Shown: positions 34,293 to 43,016 of the stretch, one piece after another
Numbering within the stretch: the stretch's first letter is position 1
How the letters are laid out: each line of letters begins with the position of its first letter
Source of the DNA: Actinomycetes bacterium
Lineage (GTDB): Bacteria > Actinomycetota > Acidimicrobiia > Acidimicrobiales > Ilumatobacteraceae
Length of the DNA: 64,000 bases
NCBI GenBank assembly: GCA_025358125.1
Contig: JANYKS010000023.1
Span: 1 to 64,000, forward strand
Direction of reading: 5' to 3'
Program-made: the position numbers and the translations under genes
The notes under the pieces: model-generated
Seen by the model: only the letters and a program-made list of their open reading frames with translations
Database searches by the model: none
What the model was told of the DNA's origin: nothing

Positions 34293-35168
34293 CTACGTGT
34301 TTCGATCTGGAGAACGTGACTCATCGGATGGGCGGAGGTAGTCAAACCAGTAGGTGAGTCCGACGAGCAGCCCGCCACCGACGATGTTGCCGAGCGTGAC
34401 CGGGGCCGGTTTGCGGGTGATGAACCGCGATCAGGTGATGGCTCTGTACTGATCTGCCGTCGTCGAGCTGTCGTTCCAGAAGCTCTGCCGAGCGAACAGC
34501 CGATGGAACAACGCCACCGGGACGAAGTAGAGGTTGGCGATGCTGTGCTCGAATCCAGCGGCGACGAAGGCCGCGACCGGTGGCACGACGGCGACGACCT
34601 TGTCGGTGACCGACCGCGCCGACATCGACATCCACACGGCGAGGCAGACCAAGGCGTTGGCGAGGATGCCCGAGACGAACGCATCGGGGACAGCCAGCGC
34701 TGTCTTGGCGCTCGCAATGTCCAGCGCACGCAGACCAACCGACCCATCGCCCGCCTCGAGCCGCCTGGACAGCACCACCAGCAACGCTGTCCCCACCGCG
34801 CCGACGACGTTGCCGGCGTACACGATGACCCAGTTCCGCAGCAGCCGCGTCACACGTACCCGACGACTGGCGAAGGCGATGACGAGGGTGTTGCCGGCGA
34901 ACAACTCGGCACCGCCGACCACCACCAGGATGAGGCCGAGCGCGAACACGGTGCCGCCGAGCAGCCGACTGACGCCCGGCGCGAGACCGCCGCCGGCGGT
35001 CACGACCGTGGAGAACAGCGCGCCAAGAGCGATGAAGGCCCCCGCCAGTACGGCGAGGGCGAACAGCCGGAGAAACTCCATGTCGGTCTTGGCAACCCCG
35101 AGATCCACTGCCTTTCGGGCAATCGCAGCGGGCACCAAGGCGTCGAGACTTGCGTTCGGGGATTCCAT
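34293..35168 (-). pseudogene. Formate/nitrite transporter (FNT) family channel with an in-frame stop
   Basis: From ATG 35168 the frame gives five of six expected FNT helices: FLRLFALAVLAGAFIALGAL, the GAELFAGNTL loop of FNT channels, NWVIVYAGNVVGAVG, then FEHSIANLYF. A TGA at 34433-34431 follows YRAIT. The same frame continues without a shift as SRFITRKPAPVTLGNIVGGG and LLVGLTYWFDYLR, the missing sixth helix, to TAG at 34295-34293. A TGG-to-TGA change (family often has Trp here) is the simplest explanation. Without the last helix the pentameric channel is probably non-functional. It would have moved formate or nitrite. Confidence 0.85.
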
Positions 35169-35231
35169 GCATGTGATCGTGTCCGCATCGGCGATCAGCC
35201 GGAAGGGACCTGCGTCACAAGCTGCGAGACG

Positions 35232-35754
35232 TCAGAACTCGATCATGATCTTGCCGAAGAAGTTGCCGTGCTGCATTGCCCGCCGCGCATCGAGCAGTCG
35301 CTCGAACGGCCACACGCTGTCGACCACCGGCTGCGAGCTGCCAGCAGCAGCCATCGCCGCCAGCATCAGTGGGAAGTCAGCGGCTTGATAGCCGCCGGCG
35401 CCGATCAGCGAACGACCCCAGTGGTACACATCAGTCAGCGACAGCATGGCCTCGTTGCCGGTGGTGGTGCCGCAGAACACCATCCGCCGGCCGATCGCCA
35501 GCGAGGCGATCGATTAGCGGAACAGCGCCGGGCCGACGTGGAGCCGATGGTGCGCAGGTTCTCGCAGTACGGGGCGAGTCCTTTGGCGCAGCGCTCGCAC
35601 ACACCGCAGGCGCTCACCGGATCGACCAGCACCCGGGCTCCGAGCGGCGGCCCCGCCGTGGGCGCCAGATCATCGGCGCGCGCACCACCACACCGGACAC
35701 ATCCATCCCGGCGATGTGCGGCAAACCGCGCTGGACGAATGCTCTCAACTGGCG
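35232..35754 (-). pseudogene. Zinc-type alcohol dehydrogenase (MDR) remnant
   Basis: Fragments in three frames: LRAFVQRGLPHIAGMDVSGV near 35690-35754, the structural zinc lobe CGVCERCAKGLAPYC near 35560-35620, and the C-terminal IGAGGYQAADFPLMLAAMAA ... GNFFGKIMIEF ending at 35232. The start, the cofactor-binding centre and several connecting stretches are missing. Clearly dead. Joined at its 5' side to the binding-protein remnant with a few bases of overlap. Confidence 0.8.
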
Positions 35755-36515
35755 GGCCAGATGACCTTGCCGTCGGCGCCGTACAGCGACTTGGCGAGTG
35801 CCGCGTCGTAGTACTTTGCGTCGGTCGGTGCTCCGTCGGGCCACACGCCCGCTGCCACATACGCGGCGTACTCGTTGTCGAACACGGCGGGATCGATCAG
35901 ACCGACCGGCTAGCCCGTTGGGGTGCTCTCCTGCACGACCGCGAGCTCAGCCTTCCAGCGGAACAACTCGCCCTGCTCGGTGAGGTAGTTCTGGTTGCCG
36001 GCCGCATCGATGGCCTTGACCGAGATCGCAACAGCGCCTGCGGGATCAGCGATGGCGTCTTCCATGCCGTGCAGCGCGGCGCGGGTGAAGTCCTCCACCG
36101 CAGTGGGGTGCTCGGCCGCGAACGACTTCGAGGTGTAGATCAGACCGAAGCTGAGTGGAAGCACGGCGCGCTCGATGAAGCGAGAGTGGGCAATGACCGT
36201 GGCCGCGACCAGGGCGAGGACGAACGCAATCGCGAACCCGAGGAAGGCCTCCCACATGGTGGTGCGCGCGTTGCGGATGTAGAACGACTTGTCACCGTTG
36301 ATGCTGGACAGGATGTCCGATGGCCGCGGCAGGACGTACTTCTTGATGTCGAACACCTTCACCCCGAACTGCCAGATCAGGAAGAACGCGACCACGCCGA
36401 TGACCGGCGCCGCGATGGCCATGATCCGTCGGCCGTTCGAGCGCGGTGCCGCGGGATCTGGCCCGGCATCTGGGCCGGCATCGGACGAGAAAGTGGCGGC
36501 GCCGAGCGATGCCAT
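35745..36515 (-). pseudogene. Fused remnant: ABC permease N-terminus joined to ABC binding-protein C-terminus
   Basis: Residues 1-120 from ATG 36515 are the start of a SsuC/TauC-type permease (helix 1 IAAPVIGVVAFFLIWQFGV; VLPRPSDIL; helix 2 FLGFAIAFVLALVAATVIA). At about 36155 the frame passes without a shift into an NMT1/SsuA-type binding protein (GLIYTSKSFAAEHPTAVEDF). It meets TAG at 35912-35910, then continues in frame (GLIDPAVFDNEYAAYVAAGV ... GKVIWPAS) to 35745. A deletion removed the end of one gene and the start of the next, and a nonsense codon followed. Confidence 0.85.
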
Positions 36516-36535
36516 GCGAGGGATGTCGCCGACGC

Positions 36536-37321
36536 TCAGCGCTCGTGATGTGCTCTCAGATCGGCGCGCAGCACTCGGACGATCTCGTGGAACTCGGCCG
36601 AGTCCTCCATCTCCGGTGTGCGCGGTCGGGCGAGTGCGACCTCGCGCTCGCTGGCGATGCGACCCGGGCGGGCGGCCATCACCACGACTCGATCCGACAA
36701 GATCGCCGCTTCCGTCACGGAATGCGTGACGAACACGACGGTGGAGTTGATCCGGCCCCACAGCTCGAGCAGCAGGTAGCGCATGTCGGCGCGCGTGATC
36801 TCGTCGAGCGCCGCGAATGGTTCATCCATCAACAGGATCGGCGCGCCGAGCGCGAACGCGCGCACCAGCGAGGCCCGCTGCTGCATGCCGCCCGACAGCT
36901 CGTGCGGGTAGGCCCTGGCAAAGGCCGACAGCCCGACGGCCGAGAGCAGGCCATCGATCTCGTCGTCGCTCGTCACCGGGTGGGTGGCGGCCCCGCGGTG
37001 CAGCCTGGTGAGGAAGCGAACGTTCTGGGCAACGGTCCGCCACGGCACCAACGCAGAGACTGCGGGACTAGGCCGTACTGCTTCGCGGCGCGGGCCGTGT
37101 TCGGCGTCGGGCCCGTTGACGGTCACGGTAGCTGTCGACGACTCGTGCAGGCCGTCGATGATGCGCAGCAGAGTGGACTTGCCGCAGCCGCTGGGACCGA
37201 GCAGGCTGACGAACTCGCCGCGCCGGATGTCGAGATCCACGTGCTCCAGCGCCTGGACCCGGCGGCCCCGCTGGTGGAACGTCTTGGTCACGTCGCGCAC
37301 GGAGACGAGTGAGTCGGACAT
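36536..37321 (-). CDS. ABC transporter ATP-binding protein with a scrambled Q-loop
   Basis: 261 residues. Walker A GPSGCGKST, LSGGMQQRASL, LLMDEPF and FVTHSV are intact. Between Walker A and the signature the protein reads EHGPRREAVRPSPAVSALVP. The next frame over gives ARAAKQYGLVPQS, the expected Q-loop. Deleting one G in the CACGGCC near 37095 and adding one base near 37060 restores the family sequence. Two compensating indels have therefore replaced the Q-loop Gln. Partner permease and binding protein are fused remnants downstream, so the importer is dead. Confidence 0.75.
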   Translation of the reverse strand: MSDSLVSVRDVTKTFHQRGRRVQALEHVDLDIRRGEFVSLLGPSGCGKSTLLRIIDGLHESSTATVTVNGPDAEHGPRREAVRPSPAVSALVPWRTVAQNVRFLTRLHRGAATHPVTSDDEIDGLLSAVGLSAFARAYPHELSGGMQQRASLVRAFALGAPILLMDEPFAALDEITRADMRYLLLELWGRINSTVVFVTHSVTEAAILSDRVVVMAARPGRIASEREVALARPRTPEMEDSAEFHEIVRVLRADLRAHHER

Positions 37322-37346
37322 CGCTATGGGTTCTATCAATGAATTC

Positions 37347-38105
37347 TCACGTCGGGGTCTCGGGTTCGTCAATTGCGCAGCTGCCCATACCGAGGTCGGC
37401 GAGCGCTCGGCGGGCGACGTCCAGCGAATCCGCGAGGGCGATCCACGCCGTACACGTGGGCGAGATCGGGTAGCGGACAACTCGGTGATCGGATTCGATC
37501 ACAGCCGCCGATGTTCGGGCGGGTCGGCCGATCAGGACACCGGTCACAGCGATCCGACCGCTTCCGTGGCGCCCTGTGCCGGCCGTTGCTGGACCGAACG
37601 CCACCGTGTGGTGCAGCACGGGAGACCCACCGACCGTGATCCGCTGTTGCATGGTCAGTCGCCCGCCGGCCTCGTCGTGGCGGCCGAGCACCACCTCATC
37701 CACCCAGCGCACGGTCGCCGAATCGTCGGCGATCTGCACGGTGGTGATCTGGGTGTGATCGCTGCCCATCACCGACACCAGCGGCTCTGGCCACCAGTCC
37801 AGCGTTGCCCCACCGGCGACCTCGGCGGTGACAGAGGCGCGAGACGCTGACGCGCAGCACGTGCCCGGTTGCACCAGCGTGGCCGCCACCGAGCGCATCG
37901 CGAGCGCGGCACCCGGGCCGACGGCCACCGACAGATCGAGCCGGTCGCCGCCCAGAGGGCCGGCCGCGCCGCCTACCAGATGCACCTGCAGGCGCCTGCC
38001 GGCTTCGGTAACGCGCATGAGCAGTGGCGCTTCGCCGCGCAATGTGCTCGGCACGGTGTGGCCGCGCCCGTCGAGGCCCACCACCAGGCGCGCGGCTGCA
38101 TCCAT
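37347..38105 (-). CDS. ureD: Urease accessory protein UreD
   Basis: About 252 residues from the ATG at 38105, which overlaps the ureG stop. The UreD fold is recognisable by GPLGGDRLDLSVAVGPGA and the later RWVDEVVLGRHDEAGG strand pair. UreD scaffolds apo-urease for nickel delivery with UreF and UreG. In-frame codons upstream lie inside ureG and are less likely. Last gene of the urease operon; 25 bases separate it from the ATPase gene start. Confidence 0.85.
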   Translation of the reverse strand: MDAAARLVVGLDGRGHTVPSTLRGEAPLLMRVTEAGRRLQVHLVGGAAGPLGGDRLDLSVAVGPGAALAMRSVAATLVQPGTCCASASRASVTAEVAGGATLDWWPEPLVSVMGSDHTQITTVQIADDSATVRWVDEVVLGRHDEAGGRLTMQQRITVGGSPVLHHTVAFGPATAGTGRHGSGRIAVTGVLIGRPARTSAAVIESDHRVVRYPISPTCTAWIALADSLDVARRALADLGMGSCAIDEPETPT

Positions 38106-38809
38106 CAGCGCCAGGCGGCGAGCCGGGCAAGCACCCACTCGGCCACCGCGGTGGCGCCGTCGGGCTGGACCAATGACGTGAACGCGATCGGCAGTTCGCC
38201 ACGCCGGGCGCGTGCATCGCGATCCATCACACTGAGATCGGCGTGTACGAGGGGTGCGAGATCGGTCTTGTTGATCACCAGCAGATCGGCCGTGGTCACG
38301 CCGGGTCCGCCCTTGCGCGGCACCTTGTCGCCACCCGCGACATCGATGACGAACACCTGTTGATCGACGAGGGCCCGGGAGAAGATCGCGGTGAGGTTGT
38401 CGCCACCGCTCTCCAGCAGGCTGAGCTCCACGCCCGGGTGCGCTGCCTCGAGCTGCTCGAGCGCGTCGAGGTTGGCCGAGATGTCATCGCGGATCGCGGT
38501 GTGCGGACAGGCCCCGGTCTCCACGGCCACGATGCGGTCGTCGGCCAGCACAGCCATCCGCCGCAAGGCCTCGGCATCTTCGGTAGTGAAGATGTCGTTG
38601 GTGACCACCACCATCGAGACCCGCTCGGCGAGCAGGCGGCAGAGTGCAGCCACCAGCGCCATCTTGCCGCTGCCGACCGGCCCGCCGATGCCGATTCGCA
38701 ACGGCCGGCCGCGCGGATCGGCGGGCGTCTCGAGATGTTCGTGGTCGTGATGATGGTGATGCTGGTGCCCGCCGAGATCGGTGGACGATGGTTGGTGATC
38801 AGGAGGCAA
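38105..38809 (-). CDS. ureG: Urease accessory GTPase UreG, P-loop Thr changed to Met
   Basis: 234 residues. A His-rich N-terminus ([13 protein letters not shown], about 13-25) probably stores nickel in place of the missing UreE. SIMIBI-class GTPase: P-loop GGPVGSGKM (about 42-50), [11 protein letters not shown], the [13 protein letters not shown] metal-site CPH motif, ESGGDNL and NKTD. The P-loop normally ends GKT; the codon here is ATG, one C-to-T change from ACG. That Thr coordinates Mg2+ in P-loop GTPases, so GTP hydrolysis and urease maturation may fail (inference). Confidence 0.9.
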   Translation of the reverse strand: MPPDHQPSSTDLGGHQHHHHHDHEHLETPADPRGRPLRIGIGGPVGSGKMALVAALCRLLAERVSMVVVTNDIFTTEDAEALRRMAVLADDRIVAVETGACPHTAIRDDISANLDALEQLEAAHPGVELSLLESGGDNLTAIFSRALVDQQVFVIDVAGGDKVPRKGGPGVTTADLLVINKTDLAPLVHADLSVMDRDARARRGELPIAFTSLVQPDGATAVAEWVLARLAAWR

Positions 38810-39488
38810 AGAGCCTCACCTCCCAGGTGCTGTGGTGCTCGGCGAGCACGTCGTTGAGGAGTGCGACATCGGCCGGCAGTTCTGCCGGATCGACGTCGGC
38901 GGTGGTGGCCGCGAGCGCGGCCAGGCGTTCCAGTTCCGGAACGAGAGCGGCCCCGAATGCGGCGATCTCGAACGGGTCGAGCCCGAGCAGGCGCACCCCG
39001 GCCGAGGTCAGCGAGCCAACCAGGTGGTGCAGCTCGCACAGCGCGGCTTCGGCGGCTGCGCAGCCGGCTGCCGCGGCGATGATGCCCATCACGATCGGCT
39101 GCGGGATCGAGGTGCCGAGAGCGGCCACTGCTTCCTCGGCGCGCGCTGACGGAAAGGCCCGCTGTCCGCCGCGCAACAGCTGCCGGCCAAGGGTTCGGCT
39201 GGCCGTGCGCAGGCGCGGCGACCCGGTGCGGGCCAGGTACTCGGCCTCCAACTGCGACCACGGCACGATGCCGTCACCGGCGCAGCGAGCGCATACCGCT
39301 GCTGCGAACGCTGCATCGACGAGACCGTTGGTCTGCAGCCGGCCGAGCACGAACTCGCGCAGCGATGCCTGATCGTTGATGTCACCGACGCCCACCGCTG
39401 GCTCGGCACCCGCTGAGTGGGCGTGCCCGCCCGATGGGAAGCGGCCGTCGGCCAACAACAGCAGCGCTGCATTCATGCCCGTGGCCAT
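38799..39488 (-). CDS. ureF: Urease accessory protein UreF
   Basis: 229 residues from the ATG overlapping the ureC stop (TGATG). UreF hallmarks: [18 protein letters not shown] at the start and the C-terminal VRLFAS. All-helical regulator of the UreG GTPase in nickel insertion. It overlaps ureG by 11 bases. A start four codons later (MNAALLL) is possible. Confidence 0.9.
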   Translation of the reverse strand: MATGMNAALLLLADGRFPSGGHAHSAGAEPAVGVGDINDQASLREFVLGRLQTNGLVDAAFAAAVCARCAGDGIVPWSQLEAEYLARTGSPRLRTASRTLGRQLLRGGQRAFPSARAEEAVAALGTSIPQPIVMGIIAAAAGCAAAEAALCELHHLVGSLTSAGVRLLGLDPFEIAAFGAALVPELERLAALAATTADVDPAELPADVALLNDVLAEHHSTWEVRLFAS

Positions 39489-41212
39489 CAGAACAAGAAG
39501 TAGCGCTGGGCGAGCGGCAGCTCGGTGGCGGGGTGTTCTTCGATGACCTCTCCATCGATGCGCACCGTGAACGAATCGGGGTCGACTGTGATCTGCGGGC
39601 GGGCATCGTTCTCGGGCAGATCGTTCTTGGTGAGCGCTCGGGTGTTCTCCACGGCAACGAGCCGGCGGCCGAGACCGAGCCGTTCGGACAGGCCGTCGTC
39701 GAGCGCGGCCTGGGAGACGAATGTGAGGCTCGATGCGGCTGCGACACGCGGGCTCGCACCGAACATCGGCCGCGGGAACACCGGCTGGGGCGTGGGGATC
39801 GAGGCATTGGCATCGCCCATCTGGGCCCAGGCGATCATCCCGCCCTTGAGCACGGCATGGGCGCGCACCCCGAAGAAGCGTGGATCCCACAGCACCAGAT
39901 CGGCCAGCTTGCCGATCTCGATCGAGCCGACCTCGCCCTGCAGACCGTGGGCGACCGCCGGACAGATCGTGTACTTGGCCACGTAGCGACGGGCACGGTA
40001 GTTGTCTGCCTCGCCATCGCCGGTGAGCGCGCCGCGGCGATCCTTCATCACGTGCGCGGTCTGCCAGGTGCGCATGATCACCTCGCCGACGCGGCCCATG
40101 GCCTGGGAATCGCTGCCGATGATCGAGATCGCACCCATGTCGTGCAGCACGTCTTCGGCTGCGATGGTGGACGGACGAATCCGGCTCTCCGCGAACGCGA
40201 GGTCCTCGGGCACGCTCGAGTTGAGGTGGTGGCAGACCATCAGCATGTCGAGGTGCTCGGCCAGGGTGTTCACCGTGTGCGGGCGGGTGGGATTGGTGGA
40301 CGACGGCAACACGTTGAGGTGCGAGGCAACCGTGATGATGTCCGGCGCGTGGCCGCCACCGGCACCCTCGGTGTGGTACGTGTGAATGGCCCGCCCGGCG
40401 ATGGCCGCCATCGTCGATTCCACGAACCCGGCCTCGTTGAGCGTGTCGGTGTGGATCGCCACCTGCACCCCGGACTGATCGGCCACGGTCAAGCAGGCAT
40501 CGATCACCGCTGGCGTGGTGCCCCAGTCCTCGTGCAGCTTGAAGCCGCCGGCCCCGCCGCGCAACTGCTCCCACATGCCCTCGGCCGAGACGGTGTTGCC
40601 CTTGCCGAGGAGCAGGAAGTTCATCGGCCAGCCATCGAGCGCGTAGTGCATGCGTTCGAGGTACCACGCCCCGGGCGTGACGGTCGTGGCCTTGGTGCCG
40701 TCGGCCGGCCCGGTGCCGCCGCCGACCATCGTGGTGATGCCCGACGCCAGGCCCTCTTCGATGATCTGCGGGCAGATCAGGTGGACGTGGTAGTCGATCG
40801 CGCCGGCCGTCACGATCTTGCCGTTGCCCGACATGATCTCGGTCGACGGGCCGATCACGAGCGCTGGGTCCACACCGTCCATCGTGTCCGGGTTGCCCGC
40901 CTTGCCGATGCCGACGATGCGGCCATCGCGCACGCCGATGTCGGCTTTGATGATCCCCCAGTGATCGAGGATCACCACGCCGGTGATGACGAGATCGGGC
41001 GTGCCCGGCTCGGTGGCCGTGCCGGCGCGAGTGCGCGTCGACTGGCCCATCGACTCGCGGATCACCTTGCCGCCGCCGAACACTGCCTCTTCCCCGCCGA
41101 AGCACAGATCGCGCTCGACTTCGATGACAAGGTTGGTGTCGGCCAGGCGCACCCGGTCTCCGGCTGTGGGCCCATAGAGCCGGCGGTAACGCTGACGATC
41201 GATCTCAACCAT
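39488..41212 (-). CDS. ureC: Urease alpha subunit
   Basis: 574 residues, standard length. Nickel and catalytic residues are all present: HVHLICPQ (Ni-binding HxH), [16 protein letters not shown] (carbamylated Lys), [24 protein letters not shown] and the flap MVCHHLN (Cys/His). The structural subunit thus appears intact although its maturation GTPase is altered. The ATG at 41212 overlaps the ureB end by eight bases. Hydrolyses urea to ammonia and carbamate in the cytoplasm. Confidence 0.96.
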   Translation of the reverse strand: MVEIDRQRYRRLYGPTAGDRVRLADTNLVIEVERDLCFGGEEAVFGGGKVIRESMGQSTRTRAGTATEPGTPDLVITGVVILDHWGIIKADIGVRDGRIVGIGKAGNPDTMDGVDPALVIGPSTEIMSGNGKIVTAGAIDYHVHLICPQIIEEGLASGITTMVGGGTGPADGTKATTVTPGAWYLERMHYALDGWPMNFLLLGKGNTVSAEGMWEQLRGGAGGFKLHEDWGTTPAVIDACLTVADQSGVQVAIHTDTLNEAGFVESTMAAIAGRAIHTYHTEGAGGGHAPDIITVASHLNVLPSSTNPTRPHTVNTLAEHLDMLMVCHHLNSSVPEDLAFAESRIRPSTIAAEDVLHDMGAISIIGSDSQAMGRVGEVIMRTWQTAHVMKDRRGALTGDGEADNYRARRYVAKYTICPAVAHGLQGEVGSIEIGKLADLVLWDPRFFGVRAHAVLKGGMIAWAQMGDANASIPTPQPVFPRPMFGASPRVAAASSLTFVSQAALDDGLSERLGLGRRLVAVENTRALTKNDLPENDARPQITVDPDSFTVRIDGEVIEEHPATELPLAQRYFLF

Positions 41213-41549
41213 GATCGTCCCCCACCCGGTCCAGTGGCCCGGCGACCTGGTTGCGCAGGCCGGCCACGATTCTCGCCCCACGCAGCGGGATGAGATCCAC
41301 GGTCCGGCCGATGCCCGGCTCGAAGCGCACCGAGGTGCCGGCCGGGATGTCGAGACGCCGGCCGTACGCAGCATCGCGATCGAATGACAGCCCGGGGTTG
41401 GCCTCGGCGAAGTGGTAGTGCGAGCCCACCTGGATCGGGCGGTCGGCGGTGTTCATCACGGCCACCTGCACGGCGACCGCCCCGGCGTTGAGCACGAGCG
41501 TGCCCACCGGGCCGAAGATATCGCCCGGGATCATCGGATCGGCCTTCAT
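41205..41549 (-). CDS. ureB: Urease beta subunit
   Basis: 114 residues. MIPGDIFGP start, the [15 protein letters not shown] motif and [17 protein letters not shown] are the family signature. Separate gamma and beta genes, as usual in bacteria outside Helicobacter. Four-base overlap with ureA. Confidence 0.96.
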   Translation of the reverse strand: MKADPMIPGDIFGPVGTLVLNAGAVAVQVAVMNTADRPIQVGSHYHFAEANPGLSFDRDAAYGRRLDIPAGTSVRFEPGIGRTVDLIPLRGARIVAGLRNQVAGPLDRVGDDHG

Positions 41550-41848
41550 CGGATCGGCTGGTGCAGCGTGACCAGCTTGGTGCCGTCGGGGAAGGTTGCT
41601 TCGATCTGCACCTCGTCGATCAGTTCGGCAACGCCATCCATCACATCGGCCCGGGTCAGCACTCGAGTACCGGCATCCATCAAGTCCACCACGGTGCGAC
41701 CGTCACGGGCAGCCTCGTACACCCACGAGGTCAGGATGGCGACCGCTTCGGGGTGGTTCAGGCGGAGGCCGCGGGCCTGGCGGGCCAGCGCGACCTGGGC
41801 CGCAACGTGCACGAGCAGACGCTCTTGTTCATGCGGGGAGAGCAGCAT
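41546..41848 (-). CDS. ureA: Urease gamma subunit
   Basis: 100 residues. [16 protein letters not shown] start, [20 protein letters not shown] and [20 protein letters not shown] end are typical. First urease gene; only 18 bases separate it from the MFS remnant upstream, so the original operon promoter is not evident and expression may depend on read-through from rearranged DNA. Confidence 0.96.
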   Translation of the reverse strand: MLLSPHEQERLLVHVAAQVALARQARGLRLNHPEAVAILTSWVYEAARDGRTVVDLMDAGTRVLTRADVMDGVAELIDEVQIEATFPDGTKLVTLHQPIR

Positions 41849-41866
41849 GCTGCGATCATACGAGTG

Positions 41867-42541
41867 TCATGTTTCAGCCCTGTTTCCTGATTCCGGCCGC
41901 CCAGATTCCACCTGTTCCGGCCGGGCCGCCTGGGTCAGCGCGACAAGACCGAGTGCGGCGCCGAGAATGCACACCGTTCGCCAGCCTCTGTGGTCGTAGG
42001 CGAACGCGCCACCGGCCGAACCCAGTGCCCCGCCGATGAAGTAGGTCGTCATGTAGACCCCGTTGATCCGGCTGCGTGCCCCGGGGACGAGCTCGTAGAG
42101 GGTGCTCTGGTTGAGCACCTGCACGCCCTGCACGCCGACGTCGAGCACGAGCACCCCGACGATGGCCAGGACGATCGAGCTGCGCCCCAACCAGAGGATG
42201 CCGAACGATCCGGCGATCGATGCCGCCGCGCCGATGCGCTCGATGCGGGCCAGGCCGCGATCAGATAACCGTCCGGCGACGCTTGCGCAGAGCGCACCTG
42301 CCGCGCCCGCCAGGCCGAGCAGCCCGATCGCCGAATCGCCGTACCGGAACGGCGCATCGCTCAGCAGGAACGCGACGGGGAACGCCAAAGCAGGGCTCTC
42401 ATGCGTCTCGCCGTTGACACACCGGCAGGTCGGCTTGCCGCACTTGCGGCGCATCGTGAACAACGTTCCACGAAGCATCGGCTCGCGGCTGCCGACCTTC
42501 TTCGAAGCACCGCCCAACCACGACCTCGCTCGAGCCCTCAA
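41867..42541 (-). pseudogene. Chimera: DUF6788-like N-terminus joined to the C-terminal half of an MFS transporter
   Basis: One open frame of 224 residues. Residues 14-54 (SKKVGSREPMLRGTLF, CGKPTCRC, GETHESPALAF) are the start of a small Cys-rich DUF6788-like protein common around transposons. From about residue 55 (position ~42380) it turns into PVAFLLSD ... YGDSAIGLLGLAG, the second half of an MFS transporter with about six helices. The first MFS half is missing. The frame is open across the join, but the product is unlikely to transport. Lies just upstream of ureA. Confidence 0.75.
42458..42505 (-). repeat. 48-bp repeat, copy 2 (DUF6788-type gene fragment)
   Basis: One mismatch to copy 1 at 32818-32865, 9.6 kb away, same orientation. 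Both copies sit at a join between unrelated gene remnants. Confidence 0.85.
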
Positions 42542-42627
42542 AGATAAAACCGCAGGTCGCTACGCACCTTCACAACAGCCGCACCCAAATGAATCTCGAC
42601 AAGCTCTGACGCTTCCAGCCGACCCGC

Positions 42628-42845
42628 CCCTGAGCCGCCCGTACGGGGTTGCGTTCGATGGCATCAACATCTGGGTCACCAACGGCGGCGGCAACGCGGT
42701 GTCCAAGATCAACCCGAACGGGGTCGCACCGGGCACACCGACCAACGACACCACCGGCACCGGCCCGAGAGGGGTCGCGTTCGATGGCACCAACATCTGG
42801 GTCGCCAACTACGGCAGCAACACCGTCTCCAAAATCATCCCATGA
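42628..42845 (+). pseudogene. Beta-propeller (NHL/Vgb-like) repeat remnant
   Basis: Two tandem blades: PYGVAFDGINIWVTNGGGNA and PRGVAFDGTNIWVANYGSNT, each followed by VSKI, then a stop. These are the last ~72 residues of a propeller protein of the streptogramin-lyase/NHL type; the rest is absent. Bases 42542-42627 hold nothing recognisable. Confidence 0.7.
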
Positions 42846-43016
42846 ACCTCGGCTAGGTTCGGGCTTGGTTGACGCCTGGTTGCCCGGCGGACTCCAGGTC
42901 ACGTTTCCCGCGAGGTTTCGTCGGGCCAACATCCCGAAGGGACGGCGCCCCGTCGCTCGCCCTGCTCGTGTTACATTCACCAAACCGGTGAGCGATGGGC
43001 TGCTCCCGAGAGGGGG
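42846..43016 (+). promoter_or_regulatory. Promoter region of the acyl-CoA synthetase pseudogene
   Basis: TACATT near 42974 is a plausible -10; GAGAGGGGG lies 6-8 bases before ATG 43017. No gene. Confidence 0.3.

Noticed and set aside
34431-34433. TGA in the FNT gene as a selenocysteine codon
   Set aside because: The position is expected to be an aromatic residue, no selenocysteine insertion hairpin is apparent, and neighbouring genes are also damaged.
39434-41293. Plus-strand open frame of 619 codons
   Set aside because: Antisense to ureC; no recognisable domain.
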